Positions 17,503-26,565 of a stretch of 64,000 bases of DNA are shown one piece after another; the stretch's first letter is position 1, and every line of letters begins with the position of its first letter. The stretch spans positions 837,084-901,083 of the forward strand of contig NZ_MAQW01000001.1 in the NCBI RefSeq assembly GCF_001682855.1. The letters are read 5' to 3'. A model generated the notes under the pieces. That model worked only from the letters and a program-made list of their open reading frames with translations, made no database searches and was not told where the DNA came from. Made by a program: the position numbers and the translations under genes. The stretch comes from Bacillus sp. FJAT-27264. GTDB taxonomy: Bacteria > Bacillota > Bacilli > Paenibacillales > Paenibacillaceae.

Positions 17503-19720
17503 TGGTGCCCGCCCCCTTCTCTACCTTGAAGCTTTTCGCGGAGTAATCAACGATAACCCTCGTTCCATCCTCATACAGGGTTGCGTACCGCTGATCTGCC
17601 AGACGCTCATGCAGGGTGATCTTTTGCGAATACAAGCTGCTTAAAGCATCGAAGTTCTCGTATTCCTTCAGTATTCGATCTTCCCATTTGCCGAAGCTGC
17701 TACTGTACAAGAAGCTCGCCCCCGTATTCTTGAGCTTACGGGAGTCGTCATGGGTCACGAAGAACGAAGGCAAGGCCCCATATTCAATCGCCTTAAGGAA
17801 CTCCACTTCTTCATCATCGCGGAGATTTCCCTCTTCAAAGGTATAGGGAACGAAGCCGTGGAGAACGATCGGATAGAAGGGTACCGTCTCATCAACCATA
17901 AAGTCATAGCTGGACGCTGAGGGCAGACCGTCAATATAATCGCTAGCTCCAAGCACATAAGCATTGCCCCGGAACACGCTGGCTGTTCCAAGCTCCTTAC
18001 GTGTATAATCCAATAACTCGGTATAGATTTGCTTCGTATAATCTCTGGTACGAATACCGGAAGATTCATAATCGTTGAGGAGTAACTCCCCGATGGCACT
18101 GTAGTGAATGCCTTCCACACCTATTTCCTTCAGTTTGCTGATGGTATTCGCCGCGCTTACCGCCGTGTATATGGGCTTTGCGACATACCAGTCTCCATCC
18201 ACAAACGCCGTTCCGTCGATGCCTCTAATGGCATCCTGCTTGGGCGAGAAGGATGATTGGCCGTCAATCCATAAGAAATCTTCGTAGAAGCTGACGCCGA
18301 CTCCCCTTTCCTTCATATGAGTGGCAAAAGATTTGGCGCCTGCCTCCCCGCCAAGTGCCTCCTCAATGGGGAACCGCTTCTCCATGTTATAATCACCCTG
18401 ATTGGTCCAGCCGAAATAAATGGTCTGAAGCGATGGTACCCCCCGCTCCTGCAACCGGCGGACCATGTTCTCCGCCTGCGCGAAGGTCGTTGCGGCCACA
18501 TATCGAATCTGTCCGAAAGCCTGCTCGTAGTTGCCGCCCATAATCTTCAAATAAAGCGGAACATGCGCGACCGGATCCAGCTTTTTGCCCAGAGAGCCCT
18601 TCTCCTGCAAATACTCGCGGTAGGCGACTGCCATGCCGGAATAATTGGCTTCCTGATCATTCAGGAAGCGATATTCGATCTCACGGTCACGATCCAATTT
18701 TTCTTGCTGAACAGCCTTGCTCGGCGCAGCCAGCCGGCTCATGCGGTAGAGATATTCCTCTCTGTAGATCTGGCTGGAGAAGACATTGAAGAAGGAGGAT
18801 TTCATTCCCGGCGACAATGCCGTTACATTAGCGGAGTCCTCGCCTTCCGTCATAATCGCTACAAAAGCATGATCATTCTTCTTGAGTCCGAATACGGGAT
18901 ATGCGATAGTCTCCCGCCGCTGGCCAGAGCGGGTCCAATTCCCGGAATTCGTCATTTCGCTGCCGTATACCTGGTGTATATAACCTCTGGATAGCTTCGC
19001 GTGTGCGGTATCGTAACGAATGAGTCCACCCGGACCATCGGGTACGAACAAGTAACCGTCATCCTGAGACGAAGCAGCGCCGAAGTACGGCAAAATATCC
19101 AGGGTGAACAGGGCATATTCTCCCTCCTCCTTAATTCCCTTCGATGGTACCCTTACTTTCAAACCTGTCTTCGTTAACTCATATTGCACCGTGAAGCCCA
19201 GTCCCTTGGAGGGGAAGAAATAGGAGATCTGCAGCCCATCGCCTTGACGGATCATCGACGCCTTCATGTCTTTAACCGCATTGCTCAGCGACTCGCGAAC
19301 GGTCTGATCCTTTCCCTTAGTACGGACATGTGTCAAGGTAAATGGCGATTTCAACTGCTCCAGCAATTGACCTTTGACGTTCTCGTGTTTCAGCTCTGCC
19401 TCACCAGGATTACTGGTCCAGCGATAACCGCTGGTTTTATCAAGGACAGCAATCTCCGTGGTATCGGGACGAACATACAAGCTATAGCTGTCGTTCTCGC
19501 TGACCAGAGCATAGCCATCCGCTCCCACCGAAGGTTTCCAAGCCTCACCCTCGTACAATTCATTAGCAGAATCCTTCGGCATCGTCATACCAGTTTTTGC
19601 GAAACTGGCCTCTGTCGTCAATTCCCAGGGCCGTAAGAAGAACAGAACCAGCAACCCTAGTACGAATATGGCAACAGCAATCCACCTGATCTTGAGGAAT
19701 AGTGATTTCGCTAGATTAAT
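17495..19720 (-). CDS. DUF5696-type membrane-anchored glycosidase-like protein
   Basis: About 741 residues if started at ATT (19720). That start gives a complete signal anchor (INLAKSLFLKIRW then IAVAIFVLGLLVLFFL) and lies 10 nt after an AGAGGTG ribosome site. The first TTG (19654) has no ribosome site and would cut the anchor. Residues 60-300 are beta-rich, and 370-650 look like a TIM-barrel (YFGWTNQGDYN, VSFYEDFLWIDG, EGIHYSAIGELLLND, SYDFMVDETVPFYPIVLHGF) with many Asp/Glu at strand ends, as in glycoside hydrolases. I recall this family as DUF5696. No substrate is known to me; it probably trims the glycan imported by the operon. It overlaps its neighbours at both ends. Confidence 0.8.
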   Translation of the reverse strand: MNLAKSLFLKIRWIAVAIFVLGLLVLFFLRPWELTTEASFAKTGMTMPKDSANELYEGEAWKPSVGADGYALVSENDSYSLYVRPDTTEIAVLDKTSGYRWTSNPGEAELKHENVKGQLLEQLKSPFTLTHVRTKGKDQTVRESLSNAVKDMKASMIRQGDGLQISYFFPSKGLGFTVQYELTKTGLKVRVPSKGIKEEGEYALFTLDILPYFGAASSQDDGYLFVPDGPGGLIRYDTAHAKLSRGYIHQVYGSEMTNSGNWTRSGQRRETIAYPVFGLKKNDHAFVAIMTEGEDSANVTALSPGMKSSFFNVFSSQIYREEYLYRMSRLAAPSKAVQQEKLDRDREIEYRFLNDQEANYSGMAVAYREYLQEKGSLGKKLDPVAHVPLYLKIMGGNYEQAFGQIRYVAATTFAQAENMVRRLQERGVPSLQTIYFGWTNQGDYNMEKRFPIEEALGGEAGAKSFATHMKERGVGVSFYEDFLWIDGQSSFSPKQDAIRGIDGTAFVDGDWYVAKPIYTAVSAANTISKLKEIGVEGIHYSAIGELLLNDYESSGIRTRDYTKQIYTELLDYTRKELGTASVFRGNAYVLGASDYIDGLPSASSYDFMVDETVPFYPIVLHGFVPYTFEEGNLRDDEEVEFLKAIEYGALPSFFVTHDDSRKLKNTGASFLYSSSFGKWEDRILKEYENFDALSSLYSQKITLHERLADQRYATLYEDGTRVIVDYSAKSFKVEKGAGTNE

Positions 19721-21731
19721 GATAGAAGTTCACCTCTTTGTACAGCTCATAGAAAAAGTCGTAGAGATTATACGACAATCCGAAAATGATAAAGCCAAAC
19801 ACCCAGATGGTAACGATGGCAAAGACAGATATCGCCGAGTTTTTGAACGTCTCCAAAAAGTCGAAATTATGAATGACCTGAGTCATAACAAAGAACATGG
19901 CCAGCATCCATAGTGTCGCTAAGGTATTGAGCGCATGAACCAATACCGCCTCATCAAGAGAGGCCAAATTAGACAGAATCAGGACTGGAATGGAAATGAA
20001 CAAATACGGTGACAAGGCATACACACTACCTTGAACAACCTCCCTGAATTTGCCCTCACCATCCTTGATGCTGCAAACCAGATAATTCGCGATAATCCAG
20101 GTCACCCATGGAACGATGAAGAAGGCCAAATCTCTAAGCGCATTCACGTTCCTAAGTTCAACGGGATTGAACAGGAAACCAGTCCAGTATATCCTGGCGA
20201 TCTTCACGGCAATGACAGACAAGAGCAATGCTATCGTAATCCATGGCGCAATTCTGGCCTCCTTGATCCGATAGAACCCCTCATAAGGATGAATCATCAC
20301 ATAGCCAAAGTTCCTTATGTCCTGCAGCGGCTGTTTCCAGGAGATAGGCGTAGGGTACTTCCGGCGTAGGGCTCTCAATCCCCGGACACCAAAGTGCAGC
20401 AGCAAGAGTCCGCTGATGATTCCAAGGACCAGCATTACAAAATGTTCTTGCAGCCACTCCAGGCGGATTTGCCAGAATGCTTTGGAATAACCGTCCGTGT
20501 CAAAGGCTACCTTCATGAATTTCAGCGCATTAGCATGATCATTTTCATGCAGGTACACCTTTCCAAGCCCTTGAAAGCTGCCATTATACATATCATTGCG
20601 AGCATAAACCGACTCCCAATAAGGCTTGCTGTCTTCGTATTTGCCGCCTGCGTACAAGGCCAGCGCCTGCAGCACATCCTTGCCAAATTCGGTGCGGACA
20701 TACTTATGAACCATATTCGTGCCACTGTCCGAGATCCAGACTGCGTTCTTGGAATCTACAGCTATCCCGGTAGGATATCCGATGACGCCGTATTGCTGCG
20801 TCTCCTTATCGATAAACCCGAACGCAAAGAGCACGTCTCCGGTGTGGTCGTACAGGTTAATGCGCATCGAATCCAAATCGATGTTATACAGAAACCCCTC
20901 CTGCCCAATCGCAACATCGACGATTCCGTGGCCATTGTACATCGCTTTGTTCTTGAAACCGTCCACGCCGCCTGCGTTCAGCTTTCGGATGGCTCCCTTG
21001 CCTTCTCCGCCAGCTGTAGCCGTATAAATGAAACCATCAGCATCCATGGCTACGTTCGTTATCGGCTTAGGAAGCGCAGGCTTCTCTTGAGCAAGCTGCT
21101 CTTTGTTCAGAACAAGCTGCTTCAACCGGTTAATCATGGATTGATCGGCCTTGTTGGCACCGAAGTGCCCCATGAACTCTCCATTCGGACTTAATCTGAC
21201 CAGCCCCTGATAGGAGGAATTGAGCTGGATATACATCACTCCGCGCCGGTCGACTACCAGCTTGACAGGCACGAAATGCTCCGATCCAAGCAGCGGCGTG
21301 TCCGGCTTCTTATATTCCCGCTGGTAAGTGCCATCGGAAGTAAACACAGCAATCCGCTGATTGCCGGAGTCGGCGACATATACATCTCCGTCGGCTGTCA
21401 CGAAGACGCCTTCAGGCGCTGCCAGCTTTCCGATTCCTTCACCGGCTCCAATCGTTCTTTGTACCTTTCCGTCATTACTCAGCACGATGACCTGTTCCAG
21501 TTCCTTATCCGCCACGTATACCTCATCATTGGGAGCAATCGTAATGTCTACCGGGTCTCCCAGCTCAACCGTAAGCGTTTCCGCAGGACTATAGATCGGC
21601 TGAATCCGGAACCAGGTCGACTGATTGCTATCATAATAGGCTGTAATATACGGGAGCCGTGCCGAAGCAGTGGACGGAAGCAATGAAATGAATACCAAAA
21701 CTAACAGGGGTATGGATAGCCATTTTTTCAT
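19716..21731 (-). CDS. NHL-propeller / YIP1-domain membrane protein
   Basis: A 671-residue protein with a signal peptide cleaved after A-S-A (about residue 24), then about five NHL-type beta-propeller repeats (45-330; NDEVYVADKELEQVIVLS, DGDVYVADSGNQRIAVF, NAVWISDSGTNMVHKY). A short TPR-like stretch (345-405) is followed by a first membrane helix (about 415-435) and a C-terminal five-helix YIP1-like domain (480-660). Start ATG at 21731 behind AAAGGAAG, giving a clean signal peptide. The combination suggests an outward-facing propeller tethered to the membrane next to the permeases. Role unknown; a ligand-capture or assembly platform is an inference. Confidence 0.8.
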   Translation of the reverse strand: MKKWLSIPLLVLVFISLLPSTASARLPYITAYYDSNQSTWFRIQPIYSPAETLTVELGDPVDITIAPNDEVYVADKELEQVIVLSNDGKVQRTIGAGEGIGKLAAPEGVFVTADGDVYVADSGNQRIAVFTSDGTYQREYKKPDTPLLGSEHFVPVKLVVDRRGVMYIQLNSSYQGLVRLSPNGEFMGHFGANKADQSMINRLKQLVLNKEQLAQEKPALPKPITNVAMDADGFIYTATAGGEGKGAIRKLNAGGVDGFKNKAMYNGHGIVDVAIGQEGFLYNIDLDSMRINLYDHTGDVLFAFGFIDKETQQYGVIGYPTGIAVDSKNAVWISDSGTNMVHKYVRTEFGKDVLQALALYAGGKYEDSKPYWESVYARNDMYNGSFQGLGKVYLHENDHANALKFMKVAFDTDGYSKAFWQIRLEWLQEHFVMLVLGIISGLLLLHFGVRGLRALRRKYPTPISWKQPLQDIRNFGYVMIHPYEGFYRIKEARIAPWITIALLLSVIAVKIARIYWTGFLFNPVELRNVNALRDLAFFIVPWVTWIIANYLVCSIKDGEGKFREVVQGSVYALSPYLFISIPVLILSNLASLDEAVLVHALNTLATLWMLAMFFVMTQVIHNFDFLETFKNSAISVFAIVTIWVFGFIIFGLSYNLYDFFYELYKEVNFYH

Positions 21732-21757
21732 GATTCCGACTTCCTTTGCTGATGACA

Positions 21758-22624
21758 TCATTTAATACCGGAGTGGACCATCGTCTCCAGCACTTTGCGC
21801 TGAAAGAGCAGGAAGATGATCAGATTCGGTATAAAAATAAGCAGTCCGGCCGCGGCCGCCATATTCTGTCCCGCTACGTTATTCTGCAGGCCGCTTAACA
21901 AGCTGTTAACATAAAAGGGCAGCGTACGCATCGCTTCCTTCTGCATGAACAAGGTCGATGTCTCCACATCTCCCCACACCGTCTGAAAGGTCAGGATCGA
22001 AATGGTGGCAACCGCCGGGACAGATAGCGGCAGCACGATTCGCGTAAAGATTCCCAAGTGACTTGCCCCGTCGATCCGGGCGGCTTCCATCAAATCGTTC
22101 GGAATCTGAGAAATAAACCCGACCAGCATAAACACGGCAACAGGTGAGGCCAACGAAGGCAGAATATGCCCAAAATACGTATTGTTCAGCCCTAATCCAT
22201 TGATGATGAGGTAGCGCGGGATCGATACCGTCTCCGGAGCAAACATCAGGGACAGTGTGATCAAAGATAGAATCAGTGCCTTGAAGTGGAATTTGTACTT
22301 CGCCAGTACATAAGCCGCCATCGTGCTGACCACAATGACGCTGAACAGCGTCAGCGACACTACGAGTAAGCTGTTGAACAAATAGCGTGTGAATGGCACC
22401 GTTGCATTAGATGCGTGAAGCAGCAGCACTTCAAAATTGTGAATCGTTGGATGCTGTACTAAAAAACGCGGCGGGAACAGGAACAGCTCGTTTTTCGGCT
22501 TGAAGGCATGGCTGAATATGAAGATGATGGGCAGTGACATAAAGGCTGCCAATGCCGTGAAAACCGTAACCAGCAAGGCCTGAAAAGGCGAGATGCGGCG
22601 GAGCTTACGCAGTCTTGCGATCAT
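21758..22624 (-). CDS. Carbohydrate ABC permease, MalG type (first pair)
   Basis: A 288-residue six-helix permease with EAA loop MEAARIDGASHLGIFTRIVLP. ATG start with an AAGGGGAG site, 3 nt after the MalF-type gene. Forms a probable heterodimer with the gene at 22628-23608. Followed after 26 nt by the NHL/YIP1 gene. Confidence 0.92.
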   Translation of the reverse strand: MIARLRKLRRISPFQALLVTVFTALAAFMSLPIIFIFSHAFKPKNELFLFPPRFLVQHPTIHNFEVLLLHASNATVPFTRYLFNSLLVVSLTLFSVIVVSTMAAYVLAKYKFHFKALILSLITLSLMFAPETVSIPRYLIINGLGLNNTYFGHILPSLASPVAVFMLVGFISQIPNDLMEAARIDGASHLGIFTRIVLPLSVPAVATISILTFQTVWGDVETSTLFMQKEAMRTLPFYVNSLLSGLQNNVAGQNMAAAAGLLIFIPNLIIFLLFQRKVLETMVHSGIK

Positions 22625-22627
22625 AGG

Positions 22628-23608
22628 CTACTGCTCCCCTTTCGAGTTAAACAGACGATATGCAAACCGCATGACAAAATAACTGATGAGCAGCAGCATG
22701 ACCGATACAGCCGAGGCATAGCCAAGCTCAAATCGGATAAAGGCGTAGTCATCCACATGGTTAATAATCAAATGGCCCGAATATTGCGGGGTAACCGCAA
22801 GTCCAGTCAATTGAGTGGAGATCGCTCCTGCTTTCAACGTAGATACGATCGTCATGACGGCGCTGAACAGCATTTGCGGCTTCATGGACGGAATCGTAAT
22901 ATAGAACACTTCCTGAAGACGGCTGGAAATTCCGTCAATCCGTCCGGCTTCATATAGCTCGCGATTCACCGTCTGCAAGCCAGCCAGCATCGCCAGAAAA
23001 CCTACGCTGAAGCTCATCCACAGCGATACGAGAATCATGACTTTCAGCAAATATTTCGGGTCCTGTAGCCAGGTAACAGGCGCATCTGCCCAGCCCATCT
23101 GCAACAGGAAATTATTGAGGTAACCCACCCGGTCTCCACTGAAAGCAGCAATCCACACCACGGATAACGCCACTCCGCCAGCCATTGATGGTGCATAGAA
23201 TACCAGCGTATAGTAATCCCGCACACGCAGTGGAAGCTGATGAATCAGCCAAGCAAACAGGAAGGACAATAGATAGCCACCCGGCCCCACAATCAAAGCA
23301 AACAAGAAGGTATTAGGCAGCGCCTTAGTCAAAAAGACAATATCTTGTGTAAACAAGGAAATGTAATTATCGAATCCGATGAAATGCGGCTTACCGAATC
23401 CGTCGTAAGAAGTAAATCCCAACGTGGCTGCCATGATGACGGGGATAACAATGAATATCAGGAAGCTGATCAGAAACGGCGCCAGGAATAAATAGCAGAA
23501 CGCATCCTTCCTAATTTGCTTCACGAATCTTCTCCACCTTAGTAGTACCGGAGAGGGCGGCTTTGACGCCCCCGGTGACGGTATGACTGGAACAACCTCT
23601 GTCTTCAC
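22628..23608 (-). CDS. Carbohydrate ABC permease, MalF type (first pair)
   Basis: A 326-residue permease. GTG at 23608 is chosen: it overlaps the preceding stop as GTGA and has GGGAGG 10 nt upstream, while the longer ATG (23626) would overlap that ribosome site. A proline-rich cytoplasmic tail precedes the first helix (FCYLFLAPFLISFLIFIVIP). EAA loop in YEAGRIDGISSRLQEVFYITIP. Confidence 0.9.
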   Translation of the reverse strand: MKTEVVPVIPSPGASKPPSPVLLRWRRFVKQIRKDAFCYLFLAPFLISFLIFIVIPVIMAATLGFTSYDGFGKPHFIGFDNYISLFTQDIVFLTKALPNTFLFALIVGPGGYLLSFLFAWLIHQLPLRVRDYYTLVFYAPSMAGGVALSVVWIAAFSGDRVGYLNNFLLQMGWADAPVTWLQDPKYLLKVMILVSLWMSFSVGFLAMLAGLQTVNRELYEAGRIDGISSRLQEVFYITIPSMKPQMLFSAVMTIVSTLKAGAISTQLTGLAVTPQYSGHLIINHVDDYAFIRFELGYASAVSVMLLLISYFVMRFAYRLFNSKGEQ

Positions 23609-26565
23609 GGTTTCGTATCCTCCCATTCAAAAGGCTTCGTGATCTGCGGAATATGCAGGTCTGCGCCAGAGATCCCGAAGTTCCGCTGCCTCCGCTCCAT
23701 CTCACGCTGCAACGACAGGCTAGCCTCCTCTAACGACTCGTCAGCCGGAATTCCGTCAAACACCGTCTTGTTCCAGGCGAAATCCATTTCCCGGCCCAGG
23801 AAGTAATAACCAGGGACATTGGGCATATTCTTAGCCCAACGTGTTTGCTCACGGATCGCCTTCAAATCCTCAGAAGGCCATGTATGCGATTTCATAGCAT
23901 TCACATTGGCGGTGTTCCAGCGATATTCAATGCCATAATACGATTCCATATCAGCGGCGTATCTGATCTGTACTTCATCCGAAGTCCACCATTTCAGAAA
24001 TGCCCAGGCGGCATCCTTCTTATCGCTCTTCTCCATAATCATCCCTGCAGTTAGCGCTTGAGGAGACCAACGGGCCACCTCACCGTCCGGCTGAGCAATG
24101 CCCGGCAGCGGAGCCACCTTCCAATGCCCTGTTATTTCTGGCGCAGCCACTTGCAGTTGAACATACGTATTGAAGTCCGAGATGCCAATCGGAATGTCGC
24201 CGTCCCGGAAATGCTGGAAGAAAGCCGGGATATCTATCGGCATATTGTATTTGGTGAACATTTCTGTCCACAACTTGAACGCTTTTTGTCCCTCTTCGCT
24301 GAACAGATTGGATTTTTGTCCGCTTCTGGAATAAGGATCCGCACCATTTTGCAGGAACAGGGTCGAGAAATCCGCTTTAGGGAAATTCATCATCATCCCG
24401 TTTTCCTGAAGCGTAGGCAGGATATCAAATACATCCTCCCAAGTATCCGGCACTTTCAGCTTTAAATTCTCCAAGATATCGGAACGGTAGAACAATAACT
24501 GGAAGTTCTGTATCTCCGGAAGTCCGTAGGTCCCTCCGTTATAATTCAGCGCCCGTGCGACGCCGGGAATAAACCGCTGCTGCACGTCCGCAAAGCCCGG
24601 ATATTTCGACAGATCCTCTACTGCATTCCGCATCGCATAATCTGCCGGCAATGCCTCAGCGACGCCTAACGCCACATCGGGAACCTCGCCTGCGGCATTT
24701 CCTAGAATCAGCATATTGGGGTTAGGCATGAGGTTGATATTCACTTCAATACCCGTACTAGGTGTGAAGTCCTGACTAACCAGTTCCCGAAGCTGGTCGA
24801 CATAGTCCCGTCCACGTCCCACCCAGATCGTCAGCGACTTGTCATCCTGATTGCTGTCCTGATCATAGTTCAAGTAGAAGGAACGGGCAAAATCCATAAC
24901 TGTATAAGGCACACGGGACAGCATTGTAGGTTCCTTAAGTCCTGTCTTCGTGTCCGGCGTCCGCAGCACAATGTAATCTAGCAGCAATGGCTGCTGGGTC
25001 AGTGTCGTTAGCCAGGTGCCGATGTTGGCCTGGATACTCGAGAAATCGTTAACCCGACTAGGGATTTCATTCACATCCTGCAGCATATTGTTCAGAATTG
25101 AGATGGAAGATTTTAAGGACTGTGACAAATCCGAATCGCTCTCATTTACAAAGTTAGTATAATCGCGAATCTCTCCAAGCCGGTCTGCAATGGCCTGAAG
25201 CTTCTTCTCTACATCAGGATCATATTTTTTCATTTCCCAGGTTCGGGTAGAATCCACGTTGGCATCGGCTGCATTTTTACTGTAGTTGCCCGTAATCAGC
25301 CGGATATGACGATCGAATTCAGCAATCTGTCCCAGTGCATCCCTCAGGGCCATCAGAATCGGCTGCATCTTGGAGGAGTCCGCCACCATACGTAAGGTGT
25401 GCTTGCCCCCAGTTAGATAGAATTTGTAAGGCTCCCCCTGCTTGTCGGCAAGCGAATTAATTTCAAATTCCTTATGATGGTCGAAAGCATAATGCAGCAT
25501 TTCCTGGAAGGGAACCTCTCCATCAATCTGAATGGTCCGATAGGCTTTGAAACCGGATCGATAGTTCTGGTAATCCTTGATGTCAATGACATACCAGCCG
25601 TCAGCAGGAGCTTCAAGCTCCCATTCCACCCACTCACCCGTATTTTTCCAGCGGTTTCCTCCAAGCACATTATACGTGGTCCGGCCTTTAGGCTCAGGAG
25701 AAACGTATGGCTCAGACCAGTGGTCGGTTTGGATCGATAGGCTGGACTTGCGCTGGAACTGCTCGGTCTCCTGAATGCTGAGCCAATCTTCCTGCTTACC
25801 GCCCTCAGGCTGCGCGGCAATATATTGTTCGTAGGCCGGTAGTGACTTTCTGGACTGGAACGACATGCCGCCGATAGCGACCCCTCCCCGCTCTCCTATC
25901 AGTCGCAGATTGTGTTCTCCAGCGTCCAGATAGTATAGCAGCGGCCTCGAAGAGGCTGTATAATCGCTTACCGCTTTATTGTTCCACCCTGTGAGCTCAT
26001 CCTGCTGCGGTCTGATCTGCATTCCATTGTTATTGCGGTCGTATGGATATTTGGCATCCTTCCACAGCCGTTCCAGCTCAATCCGTTCCGATTCAACAAA
26101 GGGATAGCTGCCATCAATCATCACACCGCGAACAACGGAGCTATTGTCGCCAGGGAGCGGCTTATAATCGATATGAAGCTCATACCAACCGGGTGCCTTT
26201 ACCTGGAAACGCCAGTCCACAGTACCGCGATCATTTTGCCAAGCCAACGCACGTACCCCGTCATCAGTGATTTCGCTAACGTCAGCATCTGCAGAGGCTT
26301 CCTCGTAAGTCAGCGCGTTCAGCGTAATCTGCCGTTCCTCCTCCTTGTAGCCCAGTTCCTCCTCGCTCTTATCATGTATCAGCTGAATATAGGGGATAGG
26401 TCCGCTCCCATGATCGAAATCCACCATTTGCGCCTCAGTCACCCGATCGGAGAGGACGATCTCCTCCTTCGATGTTGCCCAGAGGATCAGGATAACGACA
26501 ATGGCCGCAATCACAGTCATTCGTCCAGCGATTCGGATGGACCGTGGAACATTCTTTAGCCTCAT
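23605..26565 (-). CDS. Giant solute-binding protein fused to carbohydrate-binding-like domains
   Basis: 986 residues, about twice the size of a normal binding protein. An N-terminal membrane anchor (13-30) has no lipobox. Two beta-sandwich modules follow (about 70-240, VDWRFQVKAPGWYELHIDY; and 290-420, GEWVEWELEAPADGWYVIDI), each with the pattern of CBM6/35-like modules that grip glycans. A helical linker (430-550) and a family-1 solute-binding domain (590-930) complete it. Start ATG overlaps the ATPase stop (ATGA). The fusion implies that the ligand is first captured from a polymer and then passed to the binding domain; that is inference. Confidence 0.85.
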   Translation of the reverse strand: MRLKNVPRSIRIAGRMTVIAAIVVILILWATSKEEIVLSDRVTEAQMVDFDHGSGPIPYIQLIHDKSEEELGYKEEERQITLNALTYEEASADADVSEITDDGVRALAWQNDRGTVDWRFQVKAPGWYELHIDYKPLPGDNSSVVRGVMIDGSYPFVESERIELERLWKDAKYPYDRNNNGMQIRPQQDELTGWNNKAVSDYTASSRPLLYYLDAGEHNLRLIGERGGVAIGGMSFQSRKSLPAYEQYIAAQPEGGKQEDWLSIQETEQFQRKSSLSIQTDHWSEPYVSPEPKGRTTYNVLGGNRWKNTGEWVEWELEAPADGWYVIDIKDYQNYRSGFKAYRTIQIDGEVPFQEMLHYAFDHHKEFEINSLADKQGEPYKFYLTGGKHTLRMVADSSKMQPILMALRDALGQIAEFDRHIRLITGNYSKNAADANVDSTRTWEMKKYDPDVEKKLQAIADRLGEIRDYTNFVNESDSDLSQSLKSSISILNNMLQDVNEIPSRVNDFSSIQANIGTWLTTLTQQPLLLDYIVLRTPDTKTGLKEPTMLSRVPYTVMDFARSFYLNYDQDSNQDDKSLTIWVGRGRDYVDQLRELVSQDFTPSTGIEVNINLMPNPNMLILGNAAGEVPDVALGVAEALPADYAMRNAVEDLSKYPGFADVQQRFIPGVARALNYNGGTYGLPEIQNFQLLFYRSDILENLKLKVPDTWEDVFDILPTLQENGMMMNFPKADFSTLFLQNGADPYSRSGQKSNLFSEEGQKAFKLWTEMFTKYNMPIDIPAFFQHFRDGDIPIGISDFNTYVQLQVAAPEITGHWKVAPLPGIAQPDGEVARWSPQALTAGMIMEKSDKKDAAWAFLKWWTSDEVQIRYAADMESYYGIEYRWNTANVNAMKSHTWPSEDLKAIREQTRWAKNMPNVPGYYFLGREMDFAWNKTVFDGIPADESLEEASLSLQREMERRQRNFGISGADLHIPQITKPFEWEDTKP

